A DNA stretch of 64,000 nt from Lachnospiraceae bacterium YSB2008 (GTDB lineage: Bacteria; Bacillota; Clostridia; Lachnospirales; Lachnospiraceae), in the NCBI GenBank assembly GCA_000687655.1, contig JHWR01000004.1:156258-220257 (forward strand), in the 5' to 3' direction. The notes below the pieces were generated by a model. It was not told where the DNA came from. It saw only the letters and a program-made list of their open reading frames with translations, and made no database searches. Position 1 is the first letter of the stretch; each line of letters starts with the position of its first letter. A program made the translations under genes and the position numbers. This document shows positions 25,367-33,960 of the stretch, piece by piece.

Positions 25367-26728
25367 ATGAATTATAACGAAACTCTGCAGTATATACATG
25401 AAAAAGAAGACCGGGGCATAGTACCCGGTCTTGATAATATAGAAAGACTTCTCGGTAAGCTCGGCAATCCGGAACGTTCCATGCCAGCCATACATATAGC
25501 AGGTACAAATGGAAAGGGCAGTATAATGGCCTATGTCGAGACTATACTTCGGTTGTCAGGACTTAAGGTGGGCAGATATATATCTCCTGCCATTTTTGAT
25601 TATAAGGACAGATGGATCATAGACGGTCAGAATCCTTCCGAAGAATATGTTGCTGATATATTTACAAGGCTGGAGCCCTTCGTGTCCGAGACAGAAGAGG
25701 AACTTCCGCCGGGTCCTACGTCGTTTGAGATAGAGACAGCGGCTGCTTTCATGATGTATAAAGACAGCAGATGCGACGTGTCACTCGTTGAATGTGGTAT
25801 GGGCGGAAGGCTGGATGCTACAAATGTTTTCACGTCCACACCGATAGTCGTCCTTGCCAAGATAAGCTATGACCATATGCAGTTTCTTGGAGAAACTATA
25901 GAGGATATAGCAAGGGAAAAGCTCGGCATAGTCAAGGAGGGAGATATCCTCGTAACCTATCCTCAGGACACTCCGGTGATGGACTTCATCAGAAGCTATA
26001 TCAGAGATAATTTTGAAAATGTAACGCTCATTGAAGCGGATATAAATAAACTGAAGATAGAGGAAGAAACTCTCGAGGGCAGTACATTTTCATATAAAAA
26101 TGAAATGTACGGAATCAGTCTTCTGGGACGTCACCAGATATATAATGCTATAACTGCTATTGAGACTGTAAGAGCTTTCTATGGATGGATCATGGCAAGA
26201 GTGAAAGATGATGCTGCTTCGGATAAGTATGGCGACGCAGTATTCACGAAGTTTGATATGTGCAGTGATGGAATTGACAGATTTGTCATTATGGGGCTGA
26301 AGAAGACTGTCTGGCAGGGACGCCTTGAGAAGCTTAGGGATGACCCGCCGTTTTATATAGACGGTGCGCATAATGAGGATGCTTGGATAACGCTCTCCGG
26401 AAATCTTGAAAGGTATTTTACAGATAAGAAGAAAATCTTTATAATAGGAGTATTAAAGGATAAGGAGTATCCTAAGATGCTGGATATCCTTACACCTTAT
26501 ATGGACTGTGCGATCACAGTTACAACAGTGAACAATAAGAGGGCTCTTCCCGGGGAGACGCTCGCAGAACTGATAAAGGAAAAAGGGGTGACTGCAGAAG
26601 CGGCGCCTGACTATAAATATGCCGTTGAAAGAGCTGTCACACTTGCGGTTTCAACCGGCTCAGTAGTCATAGCCTGTGGTTCACTTTCTTTTGTGGGTGA
26701 TATGACAGGCATAGTACATGGCTTATAA
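25367..26728 (+). CDS. folC: Folylpolyglutamate synthase / dihydrofolate synthase
   Basis: The 453-residue product has the Mur-ligase-like ATP loop (HIAGTNGKGSIMAYVETIL), a second block (VECGMGGRLDATNVF) and the C-terminal YIDGAHNEDAW. It joins dihydropteroate to glutamate and lengthens folate polyglutamate tails. An insert of about 40 residues around the position of RVKDDAASDKYGD is longer than usual. It heads a folate cluster (folC, HD protein, folP, trmL, folB-folK). GTP cyclohydrolase (folE) is not in the window. Confidence 0.95.
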   Translation: MNYNETLQYIHEKEDRGIVPGLDNIERLLGKLGNPERSMPAIHIAGTNGKGSIMAYVETILRLSGLKVGRYISPAIFDYKDRWIIDGQNPSEEYVADIFTRLEPFVSETEEELPPGPTSFEIETAAAFMMYKDSRCDVSLVECGMGGRLDATNVFTSTPIVVLAKISYDHMQFLGETIEDIAREKLGIVKEGDILVTYPQDTPVMDFIRSYIRDNFENVTLIEADINKLKIEEETLEGSTFSYKNEMYGISLLGRHQIYNAITAIETVRAFYGWIMARVKDDAASDKYGDAVFTKFDMCSDGIDRFVIMGLKKTVWQGRLEKLRDDPPFYIDGAHNEDAWITLSGNLERYFTDKKKIFIIGVLKDKEYPKMLDILTPYMDCAITVTTVNNKRALPGETLAELIKEKGVTAEAAPDYKYAVERAVTLAVSTGSVVIACGSLSFVGDMTGIVHGL

Positions 26729-26757
26729 CAGACTGATATCAGAACAGAGGAATATAC

Positions 26758-27240
26758 ATGGACAGAATTGACAGAATACTTGCAGATGAAGAATTCAGAA
26801 GCATTTCTATAATGATAAAAGAGCATGAGTATGACAGAATATATTGCAGGCACAGCCTCGGCCATGCACTATCCGTTGCCAGGATAGCACATATCATTAA
26901 TCTCGAAGAGGGCCTGGGAATAGATAAGGAGCTTATATATGGCACGGCGCTTCTTCACGATATGGGTAGATATTCAAAGTATGAGGAAGAGGGAATGTCT
27001 CACCATGAGGCGGGTGCTCTGATAGCAAGAGAAATCCTTGGAAGAGCAGGCTTTGATGAAGATGAGATAAATGTAATGTGCGAGGCTATAGGAAAGCATA
27101 AGAATTATTCCGGAGAAGACAACAGTCTTGCGGCGCTTCTCTACAGAGCAGATAAGCTCTCACGTAACTGCTTCATATGTGAGGCAGAGCCGACCTGCTA
27201 CTGGCCTGAGAATATCAAGAATAAAACTGTTATCCATTAG
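26758..27240 (+). CDS. HD-domain phosphohydrolase
   Basis: The 160-residue product is a lone HD domain: His in CRHSLGHALSVAR, the His-Asp pair in ALLHDMGRYSKYEEE, further His in MSHHEAGALIA and a late Asp in RADKLSRNC. HD proteins hydrolyse phosphoester bonds of nucleotides with metal ions. Its fixed place between folC and folP suggests a phosphatase step in pterin synthesis, such as dephosphorylation of dihydroneopterin triphosphate, for which no Nudix gene is seen here. That is inference. Many Clostridia have a similar HD gene among folate genes. Confidence 0.85.
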   Translation: MDRIDRILADEEFRSISIMIKEHEYDRIYCRHSLGHALSVARIAHIINLEEGLGIDKELIYGTALLHDMGRYSKYEEEGMSHHEAGALIAREILGRAGFDEDEINVMCEAIGKHKNYSGEDNSLAALLYRADKLSRNCFICEAEPTCYWPENIKNKTVIH

Positions 27241-27287
27241 CGGATAATATATGACTATATGATATTGTTCAATGTAATAATCTTGTA

Positions 27288-28118
27288 ATGAATGAAGGGA
27301 TGGTAAATATGAACGGAAAAGTATCAAGACCATGTATTATGGGAATTCTGAATGTTACGCCGGATTCATTCTCGGATGGAGGGAAGTATTATGATCTGGA
27401 TACTTCCCTCCGTCACGTTGAGGAGATGATCAAGGACGGAGCAGATATTATAGATATAGGCGGCGAGTCGACTAGACCGGGCTACACTGAGATAACTGCA
27501 GAGGAAGAGATAGAAAGAGCCATGCCTGTTATAGATGCTGTGAAGAAGAACTTTGATATCAAGGTTTCTCTCGATACTTATAAACGTAAGGTTGCGGAAG
27601 TAGGCATCCGTACAGGCGTCGATATCATTAATGATATCTGGGGACTTCGATATGATTCACTTAAGTGCAAATCCGATATCAACTACATGGCTACGCTTAT
27701 CGCTGATGCAGATATCTCTGTCATACTGATGCATAACAGACCGAAACGTGATTACAAAAACTTTATGGAAGATGTGATATCTGATATCAAAGAATCTATA
27801 GATATCGCTCATTCGGCAGGAATTAAGGATGAACATATAATACTGGATCCCGGCGTCGGTTTTGCAAAGGATTATGAACAGAATATAGAAGTGACAAAGA
27901 ATATTGATGCTTTCGTAGAACTTGGTTATCCGGTTCTTTTCGGTATTTCAAGAAAAAGCGTTATAGGAGAAGCGCTGGAGCTTCCGTCAGATGACAGAGA
28001 AGAAGGTACAATGGCCATGAACTGCTATGGTTACATGCATGGCTGCAGTATCTTCAGGGTACATGATGTGAAGAAGAACCGCCGTGCGCTGGATATGCTT
28101 TATAACATCATGAAATGA
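27288..28118 (+). CDS. folP: Dihydropteroate synthase
   Basis: The 276-residue product has the two diagnostic blocks GILNVTPDSFSDGGKY and DIIDIGGESTRPGYTEI, plus ILDPGVGFAKDYEQN and GISRKSVIGE near the C-terminus. It condenses 6-hydroxymethyl-dihydropterin diphosphate with p-aminobenzoate and is the sulfonamide target. Start choice: ATG 27288 is preceded by only TTGTAATGA, while ATG 27300 or 27309 gives MVNMNGKV or MNGKVSRP with GAAGGGATGG upstream, so the true start may be 27309. Length is normal either way. Confidence 0.95.
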   Translation: MNEGMVNMNGKVSRPCIMGILNVTPDSFSDGGKYYDLDTSLRHVEEMIKDGADIIDIGGESTRPGYTEITAEEEIERAMPVIDAVKKNFDIKVSLDTYKRKVAEVGIRTGVDIINDIWGLRYDSLKCKSDINYMATLIADADISVILMHNRPKRDYKNFMEDVISDIKESIDIAHSAGIKDEHIILDPGVGFAKDYEQNIEVTKNIDAFVELGYPVLFGISRKSVIGEALELPSDDREEGTMAMNCYGYMHGCSIFRVHDVKKNRRALDMLYNIMK

Positions 28119-28160
28119 TAGTTATCGACATTGTTTTAATTTCATGGAAATATGTTTTAG

Positions 28161-28661
28161 ATGATTAATATAGTTTTACATGAGCCGGAGATGCCGGCAA
28201 ATACAGGGAATATAGGAAGAACCTGCGTTGCAACAGGAACAAGGCTTCACCTTATAAGACCATACGGATTTGTCCTCAGCGACAAGATGATCAAAAGATC
28301 GGGTATGGATTACTGGGATAAGCTTGACCTGTCGCAGTATCTTGATTATGATGATTTTGTGGCAAAGAATCCGGGTTCAAGGATATTCTATGCGACTACC
28401 AAGGGTAAGGTCAGATATACAGATGTTGAGTATAAAGATGGAGATTTCATCATGTTCGGTAAGGAGAGTGCAGGGATTCCGGAGGAGATTCTTTCCGAGC
28501 ACCCGGAAAGCTGTATCAGGATTCCTATGGGACGTGATATAAGATCTCTGAATCTGGCAAATTCTGTTGCCATAGTTTTATATGAAGCTCTTAGGCAGCT
28601 TGACTTTCCTGATCTGGAAAGTGAGGGTGAGCTGCACCGCCTGGAGTATAATTATAGCTGA
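28161..28661 (+). CDS. trmL: tRNA (cytidine/uridine-34-2'-O)-methyltransferase
   Basis: The 166-residue product is a compact SpoU/SPOUT methyltransferase with the YibK signature: MPANTGNIGRTCVATG, MFGKESAGIPEEIL and IRSLNLANSVAIVLYEAL, which form the knot that binds S-adenosylmethionine. TrmL methylates the wobble ribose of certain tRNA-Leu species. Its position inside a folate cluster is unusual and presumably a matter of shared transcription. It is notable that a tRNA-Leu gene lies 5 kb downstream. Ribosome-binding signal before ATG 28161 is weak. Confidence 0.93.
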   Translation: MINIVLHEPEMPANTGNIGRTCVATGTRLHLIRPYGFVLSDKMIKRSGMDYWDKLDLSQYLDYDDFVAKNPGSRIFYATTKGKVRYTDVEYKDGDFIMFGKESAGIPEEILSEHPESCIRIPMGRDIRSLNLANSVAIVLYEALRQLDFPDLESEGELHRLEYNYS

Positions 28662-28701
28662 TACAGGTTTGTTGTTTGATGAAAAATGTAAAGGGGATTA
28701 C

Positions 28702-29523
28702 ATGGATAAGATAATCATCAAAAATCTTAAAGTGTTTTCATATCATGGGGTTTTCGCTGAAGAGAAAAGAGAAGGCCAGTTCTTCTACGTTACAGCCGAG
28801 CTTTATTTTAATATGAGAAAGGCTGGACTCTCGGACAGTCTTGCAGATACTCTGAATTATGATGAGGCGGCTCATGTCATATATAATGTCATGACTGAAG
28901 AGAAGTATGATCTTATAGAGGCAGCGGCTGAAAATGTAGCGGCTTCGCTTCTTCTTAAGTTCGATATATTACATAAGGTGAAGATAAGAATAGACAAACC
29001 GGACGCTCCGGTTGACCTTACATTTGACAGTATGTCTGTGGAGATAGAGAGAAAGAAACATACAGCTTATCTTTCTATAGGTTCAAATATGGGCGACAGA
29101 GAAGGGTATCTGAACTTTGCTGTTGATCAGCTCGGGAAGGATGAATATATCCGCGTGACTGAAGTTTCTGATTTTATAGAAACTGAACCGTACGGTCCTG
29201 TTGAGCAGCCGAATTTCATGAACGCGGCTTTAAAGATTGAGACTCTTTATGAGCCCGATGAACTGCTTTCAGTAGTGAATGATATAGAGCATGAAGCAGG
29301 ACGTAAGCGTATAGTTCACTGGGGACCGAGAACTCTTGATATAGATATACTTCTTTATGATGATTGTGTAATAAACACAGAGAGGCTTACCATTCCTCAT
29401 AAAGAGATGGCGAAGAGAGAATTTGTTCTTAAGCCAATGTCGGAGATTGCACCATATGTAATCCATCCTGTGCTCGGGAAGGATATGCAGGAGCTTCTTT
29501 CGGAGCTAGATACAGAAGAGTAG
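28702..29523 (+). CDS. folBK: Bifunctional dihydroneopterin aldolase / HPPK
   Basis: ATG 28702 follows AAGGGGATTAC; the frame is open further upstream but without a start signal. The product of about 273 residues fuses FolB (residues 1-120: IIIKNLKVFSYHGVFAEEKR, with the catalytic Glu/Tyr region) to FolK (residues about 122-273: AYLSIGSNMGDREGYLNFAV, ETEPYGPVEQPNFMNAAL, RTLDIDILLYDD). The two perform consecutive steps in pterin synthesis, giving 6-hydroxymethyl-dihydropterin diphosphate for FolP. Such fusions are known in several Firmicutes. It is 40 bases after trmL and is followed closely by the hybrid kinase. Confidence 0.95.
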   Translation: MDKIIIKNLKVFSYHGVFAEEKREGQFFYVTAELYFNMRKAGLSDSLADTLNYDEAAHVIYNVMTEEKYDLIEAAAENVAASLLLKFDILHKVKIRIDKPDAPVDLTFDSMSVEIERKKHTAYLSIGSNMGDREGYLNFAVDQLGKDEYIRVTEVSDFIETEPYGPVEQPNFMNAALKIETLYEPDELLSVVNDIEHEAGRKRIVHWGPRTLDIDILLYDDCVINTERLTIPHKEMAKREFVLKPMSEIAPYVIHPVLGKDMQELLSELDTEE

Positions 29524-29540
29524 TATTGGAAAGGTTTTTA

Positions 29541-32282
29541 ATGAACGGTAATAAGAAACAAGATATATTAGGGATTACAACCAGGGCAGTAAAGGTACTG
29601 CTCGCTGTTTTGCTGCTGTTTTGTTCATTTGTGTTTATCTATTTTGGACTGATTAACAGGGGCAATGTGGTTGAGAAGGAGTCGGTTCGTTACATAGAGG
29701 ACTGGACTTTTATATCTGATGAGGGCAGTGAGCAGGTGCTGACTGCAACCCTTCCGGAGGACGTAAAGGACAATGAATACTTGTTCTTTGATACAAGGAA
29801 GAGTGTTTCGGTATATATAGATGGTGAATTCAGAAAAGACTTTGTTGAGGAAAGAGATGTAAATATACCGGCCGGTTCAACTCAAAGGTTCATATTTGCG
29901 GTTCCTCTTAAGGGAAGTGATTCCGGTAAGACAGTTACAGTAGAAAGACATTCTGTGCAGTTAGTTGACAGGGAAGCACCGGATTTCTTTATCGGTACCC
30001 GCTCCGGAGCTGTAAACAGTCTTCTCAGAGAGTCAGGAAATTCATTTTTTCTGTCCCTAATAGTAATGATCTTTTCATTTGTGGCATTTATTGTGAGTGT
30101 ATTTCTAAGGATATGGTACAGGCACAAAATAGACCTGATGTACGGAGCTCTGGCTATATTTACTATAGCGGCATGGCTTATCACAGAATCATTTTTGTTT
30201 CCATTTGTATTCGGTGTATATCATGTTAACGGACTCCTGAGTTTCATGCTGTGTACAATTATTCCCCTTCCTTTGGCGGTTTATCTTGTTTCCGTACAGA
30301 ACTACAGATACAAGATCACCATGACAGTTATGATGATAATAGCACTGTTGAATTCAGTAGGCTGGACGTTTCTTCACCTTACGGGAATACTCCTGATCTA
30401 TAACGCTATTGATGCTGCAAATACAGTGCTTGTCATTCTGGCTCTGTCGGGAATAGCTATTCTGCTGCTTGATGCGTTTAAGGGAAATACACATACATAC
30501 AGATATACCTTTATAGGATTTATGGGCTTTCTCGTAGGCTGTCTGATCGAGCTTACCAGTGTCTTCCTGGAGCTGACATTTATTAAGACGACAGTTCCTA
30601 TGGTTGTCGGACTGGGATTCTTCCTTGCTTTTATTGTAATTCAGCAGGTTCATGATCTTAGAACTATCAGCATCGAAAAACAGCATGCCATAGATATTTC
30701 AGAAGCAAAAACCAGATTCCTTGCAAGTATGTCACATGAGATAAGGACACCTATCAATTCCATACTGGGTATGAATGAGATGATACTCAGGGAAAATAAT
30801 GATAAGGAGATAGAGGAATACTCAAGAAATATCAAAACTTCCGGAAAGATGCTTCTCATGCTTGTAAACGATGTCCTTGATTTTACAAAGATAGAATCCG
30901 GGAAAATGGACATTAAAGAGGGTGGTTTCCTCATGGCTGATGTCCTGTACGATGTAATGTCGATGATAAAAGAAAGGTCGGAAGAAAAAGATCTGGAGCT
31001 TAAGACCGAGATAGAGGGCGAGGTTCCGAACGGACTTATCAGCGATGAATTCAGAATAAGGCAGATACTTGTCAATCTCCTGAATAACGCGGTCAAGTAT
31101 ACAGAGAAGGGTACAATCTGTCTTAAGGTTGGAGGAAGCTATACCGAAGAAGGGTATAATCTGAGCCTTTCAGTTAAGGATACAGGAAAAGGAATACGTA
31201 AGGAAGATCAGGAGCATCTCTTTGAAGCGTTCTCCAGAGCGGATCTCAAATCAAATGCCAATATTGAAGGCACGGGTCTTGGCCTTGCTATAGTGAAGAG
31301 CATAGTTGATTCCATGAATGGTGAGCTTGGAGTTCTGAGTGAGTTTGGTGTCGGTTCAGAGTTCTGGGTCAAGCTCCCTGTTAAGTATAACAGCAAAGAT
31401 CCGCTGAGAGATGGCTTCATGAATCGTAAAACTGAACCTGCAGCGGCATCTGAAGCTAGCAGCTTTACGGCGCCGAATGCGAGAATACTTGCTGTTGATG
31501 ACAATCAGTCCAATCTTAAGATAGTGAAACTTTTCCTGAAGAGAAATGGTGTAGTACCGGATCTCTGCACTTCAGGTACGGCTGCCATAGCAAAATGTAA
31601 AGAGAAAAAATATGATCTGATACTTCTTGATCATATGATGCCTGAACCTGATGGTATAGAGACGCTTCATGCTATAAGAGAAGATGAAGATTCTCTGAAT
31701 AAAGATACAAAAGCAGTTGTACTTACAGCGAATGCTGTAGCAGGAAGCCGTGAGATGTATATGCAGGAGGGGTTCGATGATTATCTTACCAAGCCTCTTG
31801 ATCCAAGGATACTCGAGATAACGGTAAGGAATATGCTTCCTCCTGAGTTGGTGTCGGTGGAAAATGACACGAAAACTGATCCGGAAACAGAAAAAACTGT
31901 CGTAGAAGCGGATAGTTCTGTACCGGAGAAGACCGGACTATCGTCCATGAAAGGCATGGATTATGAAACGGCACTTACATTCTGTGCAGGTGACGAGGAT
32001 CTTCTTCGTGAGATAGTAAGTGATATAGCAGATGAAGGACCTGTACGTGCAGACAGGATGAAAAAGAACCTTGAAGCAGAGGATATCAAGGCTTATGCTA
32101 TAGATGCGCATTCCATTAAGAGCTCGATGGCGACTATCGGCCTTAAGGATTTCAGTGAAAAAGCAAAGAAACATGAACTTGCTGCCAAGGCAAATGAAAC
32201 GGAATTTGTCTATGGCGATGTCGATACATTTTTGAATGAGTATCTTGAACTCTGTGAGGAACTTAAAAAACTCAGTCTGTAG
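29541..32282 (+). CDS. Hybrid sensor histidine kinase with receiver and Hpt domains
   Basis: ATG 29541 is six bases after GGAAAGG. The product of about 913 residues runs as follows: membrane helix (about 16-38), extracellular beta-rich region (about 45-165), roughly seven membrane helices (about 170-370, a 7TM-DISM-like layout), HisKA with phospho-acceptor His399 (SMSHEIRTPINS), an HATPase domain (LVNLLNNAVKYTEKG, GTGLGLAIV), a receiver with Asp697 (LILLDHMMPEPDG) and an Hpt domain with His857 (DAHSIKSSMATIG). All phospho-acceptors are present, so a four-step relay is possible. No DNA-binding output is adjacent. The receiver-Hpt protein at 36843 has the same C-terminal architecture without its acceptor residues. 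Confidence 0.93.
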   Translation: MNGNKKQDILGITTRAVKVLLAVLLLFCSFVFIYFGLINRGNVVEKESVRYIEDWTFISDEGSEQVLTATLPEDVKDNEYLFFDTRKSVSVYIDGEFRKDFVEERDVNIPAGSTQRFIFAVPLKGSDSGKTVTVERHSVQLVDREAPDFFIGTRSGAVNSLLRESGNSFFLSLIVMIFSFVAFIVSVFLRIWYRHKIDLMYGALAIFTIAAWLITESFLFPFVFGVYHVNGLLSFMLCTIIPLPLAVYLVSVQNYRYKITMTVMMIIALLNSVGWTFLHLTGILLIYNAIDAANTVLVILALSGIAILLLDAFKGNTHTYRYTFIGFMGFLVGCLIELTSVFLELTFIKTTVPMVVGLGFFLAFIVIQQVHDLRTISIEKQHAIDISEAKTRFLASMSHEIRTPINSILGMNEMILRENNDKEIEEYSRNIKTSGKMLLMLVNDVLDFTKIESGKMDIKEGGFLMADVLYDVMSMIKERSEEKDLELKTEIEGEVPNGLISDEFRIRQILVNLLNNAVKYTEKGTICLKVGGSYTEEGYNLSLSVKDTGKGIRKEDQEHLFEAFSRADLKSNANIEGTGLGLAIVKSIVDSMNGELGVLSEFGVGSEFWVKLPVKYNSKDPLRDGFMNRKTEPAAASEASSFTAPNARILAVDDNQSNLKIVKLFLKRNGVVPDLCTSGTAAIAKCKEKKYDLILLDHMMPEPDGIETLHAIREDEDSLNKDTKAVVLTANAVAGSREMYMQEGFDDYLTKPLDPRILEITVRNMLPPELVSVENDTKTDPETEKTVVEADSSVPEKTGLSSMKGMDYETALTFCAGDEDLLREIVSDIADEGPVRADRMKKNLEAEDIKAYAIDAHSIKSSMATIGLKDFSEKAKKHELAAKANETEFVYGDVDTFLNEYLELCEELKKLSL

Positions 32283-32294
32283 CATAAAAAGTGT

Positions 32295-32323
32295 TTGACA
32301 AGCATGTGTTAATGTGATATCGT
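32295..32323 (+). promoter_or_regulatory. Promoter of infC-rpmI-rplT
   Basis: A perfect TTGACA (32295-32300) and TATCGT (32318-32323), 17 bases apart. It is followed by a long untranslated leader. Confidence 0.7.
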
Positions 32324-32329
32324 ACACGA

Positions 32330-32568
32330 GTGTGTGAAAAGAAGAAGGGTTATCCGCCCTCACCTTGCTGCGGCAATAAGCCAGCGTTCAGGGTTATTAT
32401 ACATTTCTATATGCGTATGCAGATGCATATCATCTTATGGTGTGCAAAGCTGATGCGTGGTTTAAGTTTGTATTTTAGGCGGATGACGATTCATCCGCCT
32501 TTTCATTTTTGAAAAAGCATTCTCACAGAGAAGTGTATTTATGTAATGTCGTAAGGAGGTACAAAGTC
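32330..32568 (+). ncRNA. infC leader, putative L20-type ribosomal protein attenuator
   Basis: About 240 bases of structured leader precede infC. The terminator's 5' arm (GGCGGAT, 32478-32484) is also complementary to ATCCGCC at 32352-32358. The leader can therefore fold either as a terminator or as a long-range antiterminator. Position and layout match the L20 leader that lets ribosomal protein L20 repress infC-rpmI-rplT in other Firmicutes. I recognise it by context and alternate pairing, not by a covariance search. Confidence 0.7.
32477..32504 (+). terminator. Attenuator terminator before infC
   Basis: AGGCGGATG (32477-32485) pairs perfectly with CATCCGCCT (32492-32500), with a six-base loop and a TTT tail. 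It lies upstream of, not after, the coding sequence. Confidence 0.88.
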
Positions 32569-33072
32569 ATCGACTATTTAATCAATGAACAGATCAGAGA
32601 CAAAGAAGTCAGAGTTATCGGTGTAGAAGGTAACCAGCTCGGAGTTATGAGCATAGACGAGGCAAGAGGTATAGCTGATGAAGCAGGCCTTGATCTTGTT
32701 CGTGTTTCACCTAATGCTAAACCACCTGTATGCAGGATCACTGATTACGGAAAGTTCCGTTATGAGCAGATGCGTAAGGAAAAGGAAGCAAAGAAGAAGC
32801 AGAAGACTATCGATATCAAAGAGATTCGTCTTTCACCGAATATAGATGACAACGACCTTAATACTAAGATTAATATGGCAAGGAAGTTCCTTACAAAGGG
32901 CGACAGGGTAAAGGTTACTCTTCGTTTCAGAGGGCGTGAGCTTGCTTATGTTAATAAAAGGAAAGAAGTGCTGGATGATTTCGCAGAGAAGCTCAGCGAT
33001 ATTTCTGTGATCGATAAGCCGGCTAAGTTTGAAGGAAGAAGCATGATAATGTTTCTTGCTGCAAAGAAGTAG
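32569..33072 (+). CDS. infC: Translation initiation factor IF-3, apparent AUC start
   Basis: The product matches IF-3 throughout (DYLINEQIRDKEVRVIGVEG, RVSPNAKPPVCRITDYGKFR, then the C-terminal KVTLRFRGREL and RSMIMFLA). No ATG, GTG or TTG fits: a strong AGGAGG at 32554-32559 is followed nine bases later by ATC (32569) in the right frame. The in-frame ATG at 32509 lies far upstream of that site, next to the terminator. IF-3 genes are known for rare start codons (AUU in most bacteria), which IF-3 itself discriminates against, giving feedback control. Predicted length is 167 residues, normal for the family. Start assignment is inferred from the ribosome-binding site. Confidence 0.93.
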   Translation: MDYLINEQIRDKEVRVIGVEGNQLGVMSIDEARGIADEAGLDLVRVSPNAKPPVCRITDYGKFRYEQMRKEKEAKKKQKTIDIKEIRLSPNIDDNDLNTKINMARKFLTKGDRVKVTLRFRGRELAYVNKRKEVLDDFAEKLSDISVIDKPAKFEGRSMIMFLAAKK

Positions 33073-33101
33073 TAGATTAAATCTTTTAGGAGGATAAAGA
33101 G

Positions 33102-33299
33102 ATGCCAAAGTTAAAGACAAAGAGAGCAGCAGCAAAGCGTTTTAAGAGAACAGGAACAGGTTTACTTAAGAGGAATAAAGCATACAAGAGCCACATCCTT
33201 ACAAAGAAGACTGCTAAGAGAAAGAGAAATCTCAGAAAAGCTACTGTTACAGATAAGACAAACAGCAAGGTAATGAACAAGATTTTACCTTATATGTAA
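33102..33299 (+). CDS. rpmI: 50S ribosomal protein L35
   Basis: The 65-residue, very basic product has the family pattern [40 protein letters not shown] and a C-terminal MNKILPYM. L35 is a small late-assembly protein of the large subunit. It lies between infC and rplT with an AGGAGG site ahead of the start, the standard operon. Length is typical, and nothing unusual is seen. Confidence 0.98.
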   Translation: MPKLKTKRAAAKRFKRTGTGLLKRNKAYKSHILTKKTAKRKRNLRKATVTDKTNSKVMNKILPYM

Positions 33300-33328
33300 G
33301 AGTGAGAGTTAGTTAGGAGGATATAAAG

Positions 33329-33685
33329 ATGGCAAGAATCAAAGGTGGCGCAAACGCTAAGAAGAAGCATAACAAGGTACTTAAGGCTGCAAAGGGATAC
33401 GTTGGAGCTAGAAGTAAAGAGTATAGAGTTGCTAAGCAGTCAGTTATGAGAGCTGATGCAAATGCATTCAGAGGAAGAAAAGAGAAGAAGAGAGATTTCC
33501 GTAAGCTCTGGATCGCTCGTATCAATGCTGCAGCAAGACAGAATGATATATCATACAGCAACCTTATGCATGGACTTAAGATGGCAAATGTAGACATCAA
33601 CAGAAAGATGCTTTCAGAGCTCGCTATAAGTGATCCTGAAGGATTTGCTAAGCTTGTAGAAGTTGCTAAGAAGGCAGTTGCATAA
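33329..33685 (+). CDS. rplT: 50S ribosomal protein L20
   Basis: The 118-residue product begins [20 protein letters not shown] with the basic extension that threads into 23S rRNA, then ALRIAR-like blocks ([40 protein letters not shown]). L20 is needed for early 50S assembly and in Firmicutes represses its own operon through the infC leader, consistent with the attenuator seen upstream of infC. It ends the operon; a tRNA gene with its own promoter follows. Confidence 0.98.
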   Translation: MARIKGGANAKKKHNKVLKAAKGYVGARSKEYRVAKQSVMRADANAFRGRKEKKRDFRKLWIARINAAARQNDISYSNLMHGLKMANVDINRKMLSELAISDPEGFAKLVEVAKKAVA

Positions 33686-33723
33686 GCGGTCAATGCAGAT
33701 TTTAAAAAAGTTAAAATTTGTTG

Positions 33724-33752
33724 TTGACAAAGATATTTCAAAATGATAATAT
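33724..33752 (+). promoter_or_regulatory. tRNA-Leu promoter
   Basis: TTGACA at 33724-33729 and TAATAT at 33747-33752 with a 17-base spacer, about 33 bases before the tRNA. A short GCGTC/GACGC hairpin lies between. Confidence 0.75.
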
Positions 33753-33784
33753 ATTCTTCGCGTCATGAGTGACGCGGTGAATAA

Positions 33785-33868
33785 GCGGGAGTGCTGGAAT
33801 TGGCAGACAGGCTAGACTAAGGATCTAGTGATGGCAACGTCGTGTGGGTTCAAGTCCCATCTCCCGCA
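33785..33868 (+). tRNA. tRNA-Leu (anticodon AAG)
   Basis: Acceptor arms GCGGGAG and CTCCCGC pair perfectly. The anticodon stem CTAGA/TCTAG encloses the loop CTAAGGA, putting AAG at 33819-33821. A long variable arm and the GGTTCAAGTCC T-arm are typical of tRNA-Leu. CCA is not encoded. Anticodon AAG reads CUU, a codon used very heavily in this window. GAG is the more usual bacterial solution, so this is a notable variant. Confidence 0.95.
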
Positions 33869-33869
33869 C

Positions 33870-33903
33870 AAAGAGCCTTCGAATTTATTCGAGGGCTCTT
33901 TTC
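33870..33903 (+). terminator. tRNA-Leu terminator
   Basis: AAGAGCC...TCGAA pairs with TTCGA...GGGCTCTT around a short loop, followed by TTTT. Confidence 0.88.
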
Positions 33904-33960
33904 GTTTAGTACAGGAATAAATCATAATAGATTTCAGATTTACAGTAGGAGATCAGATAA

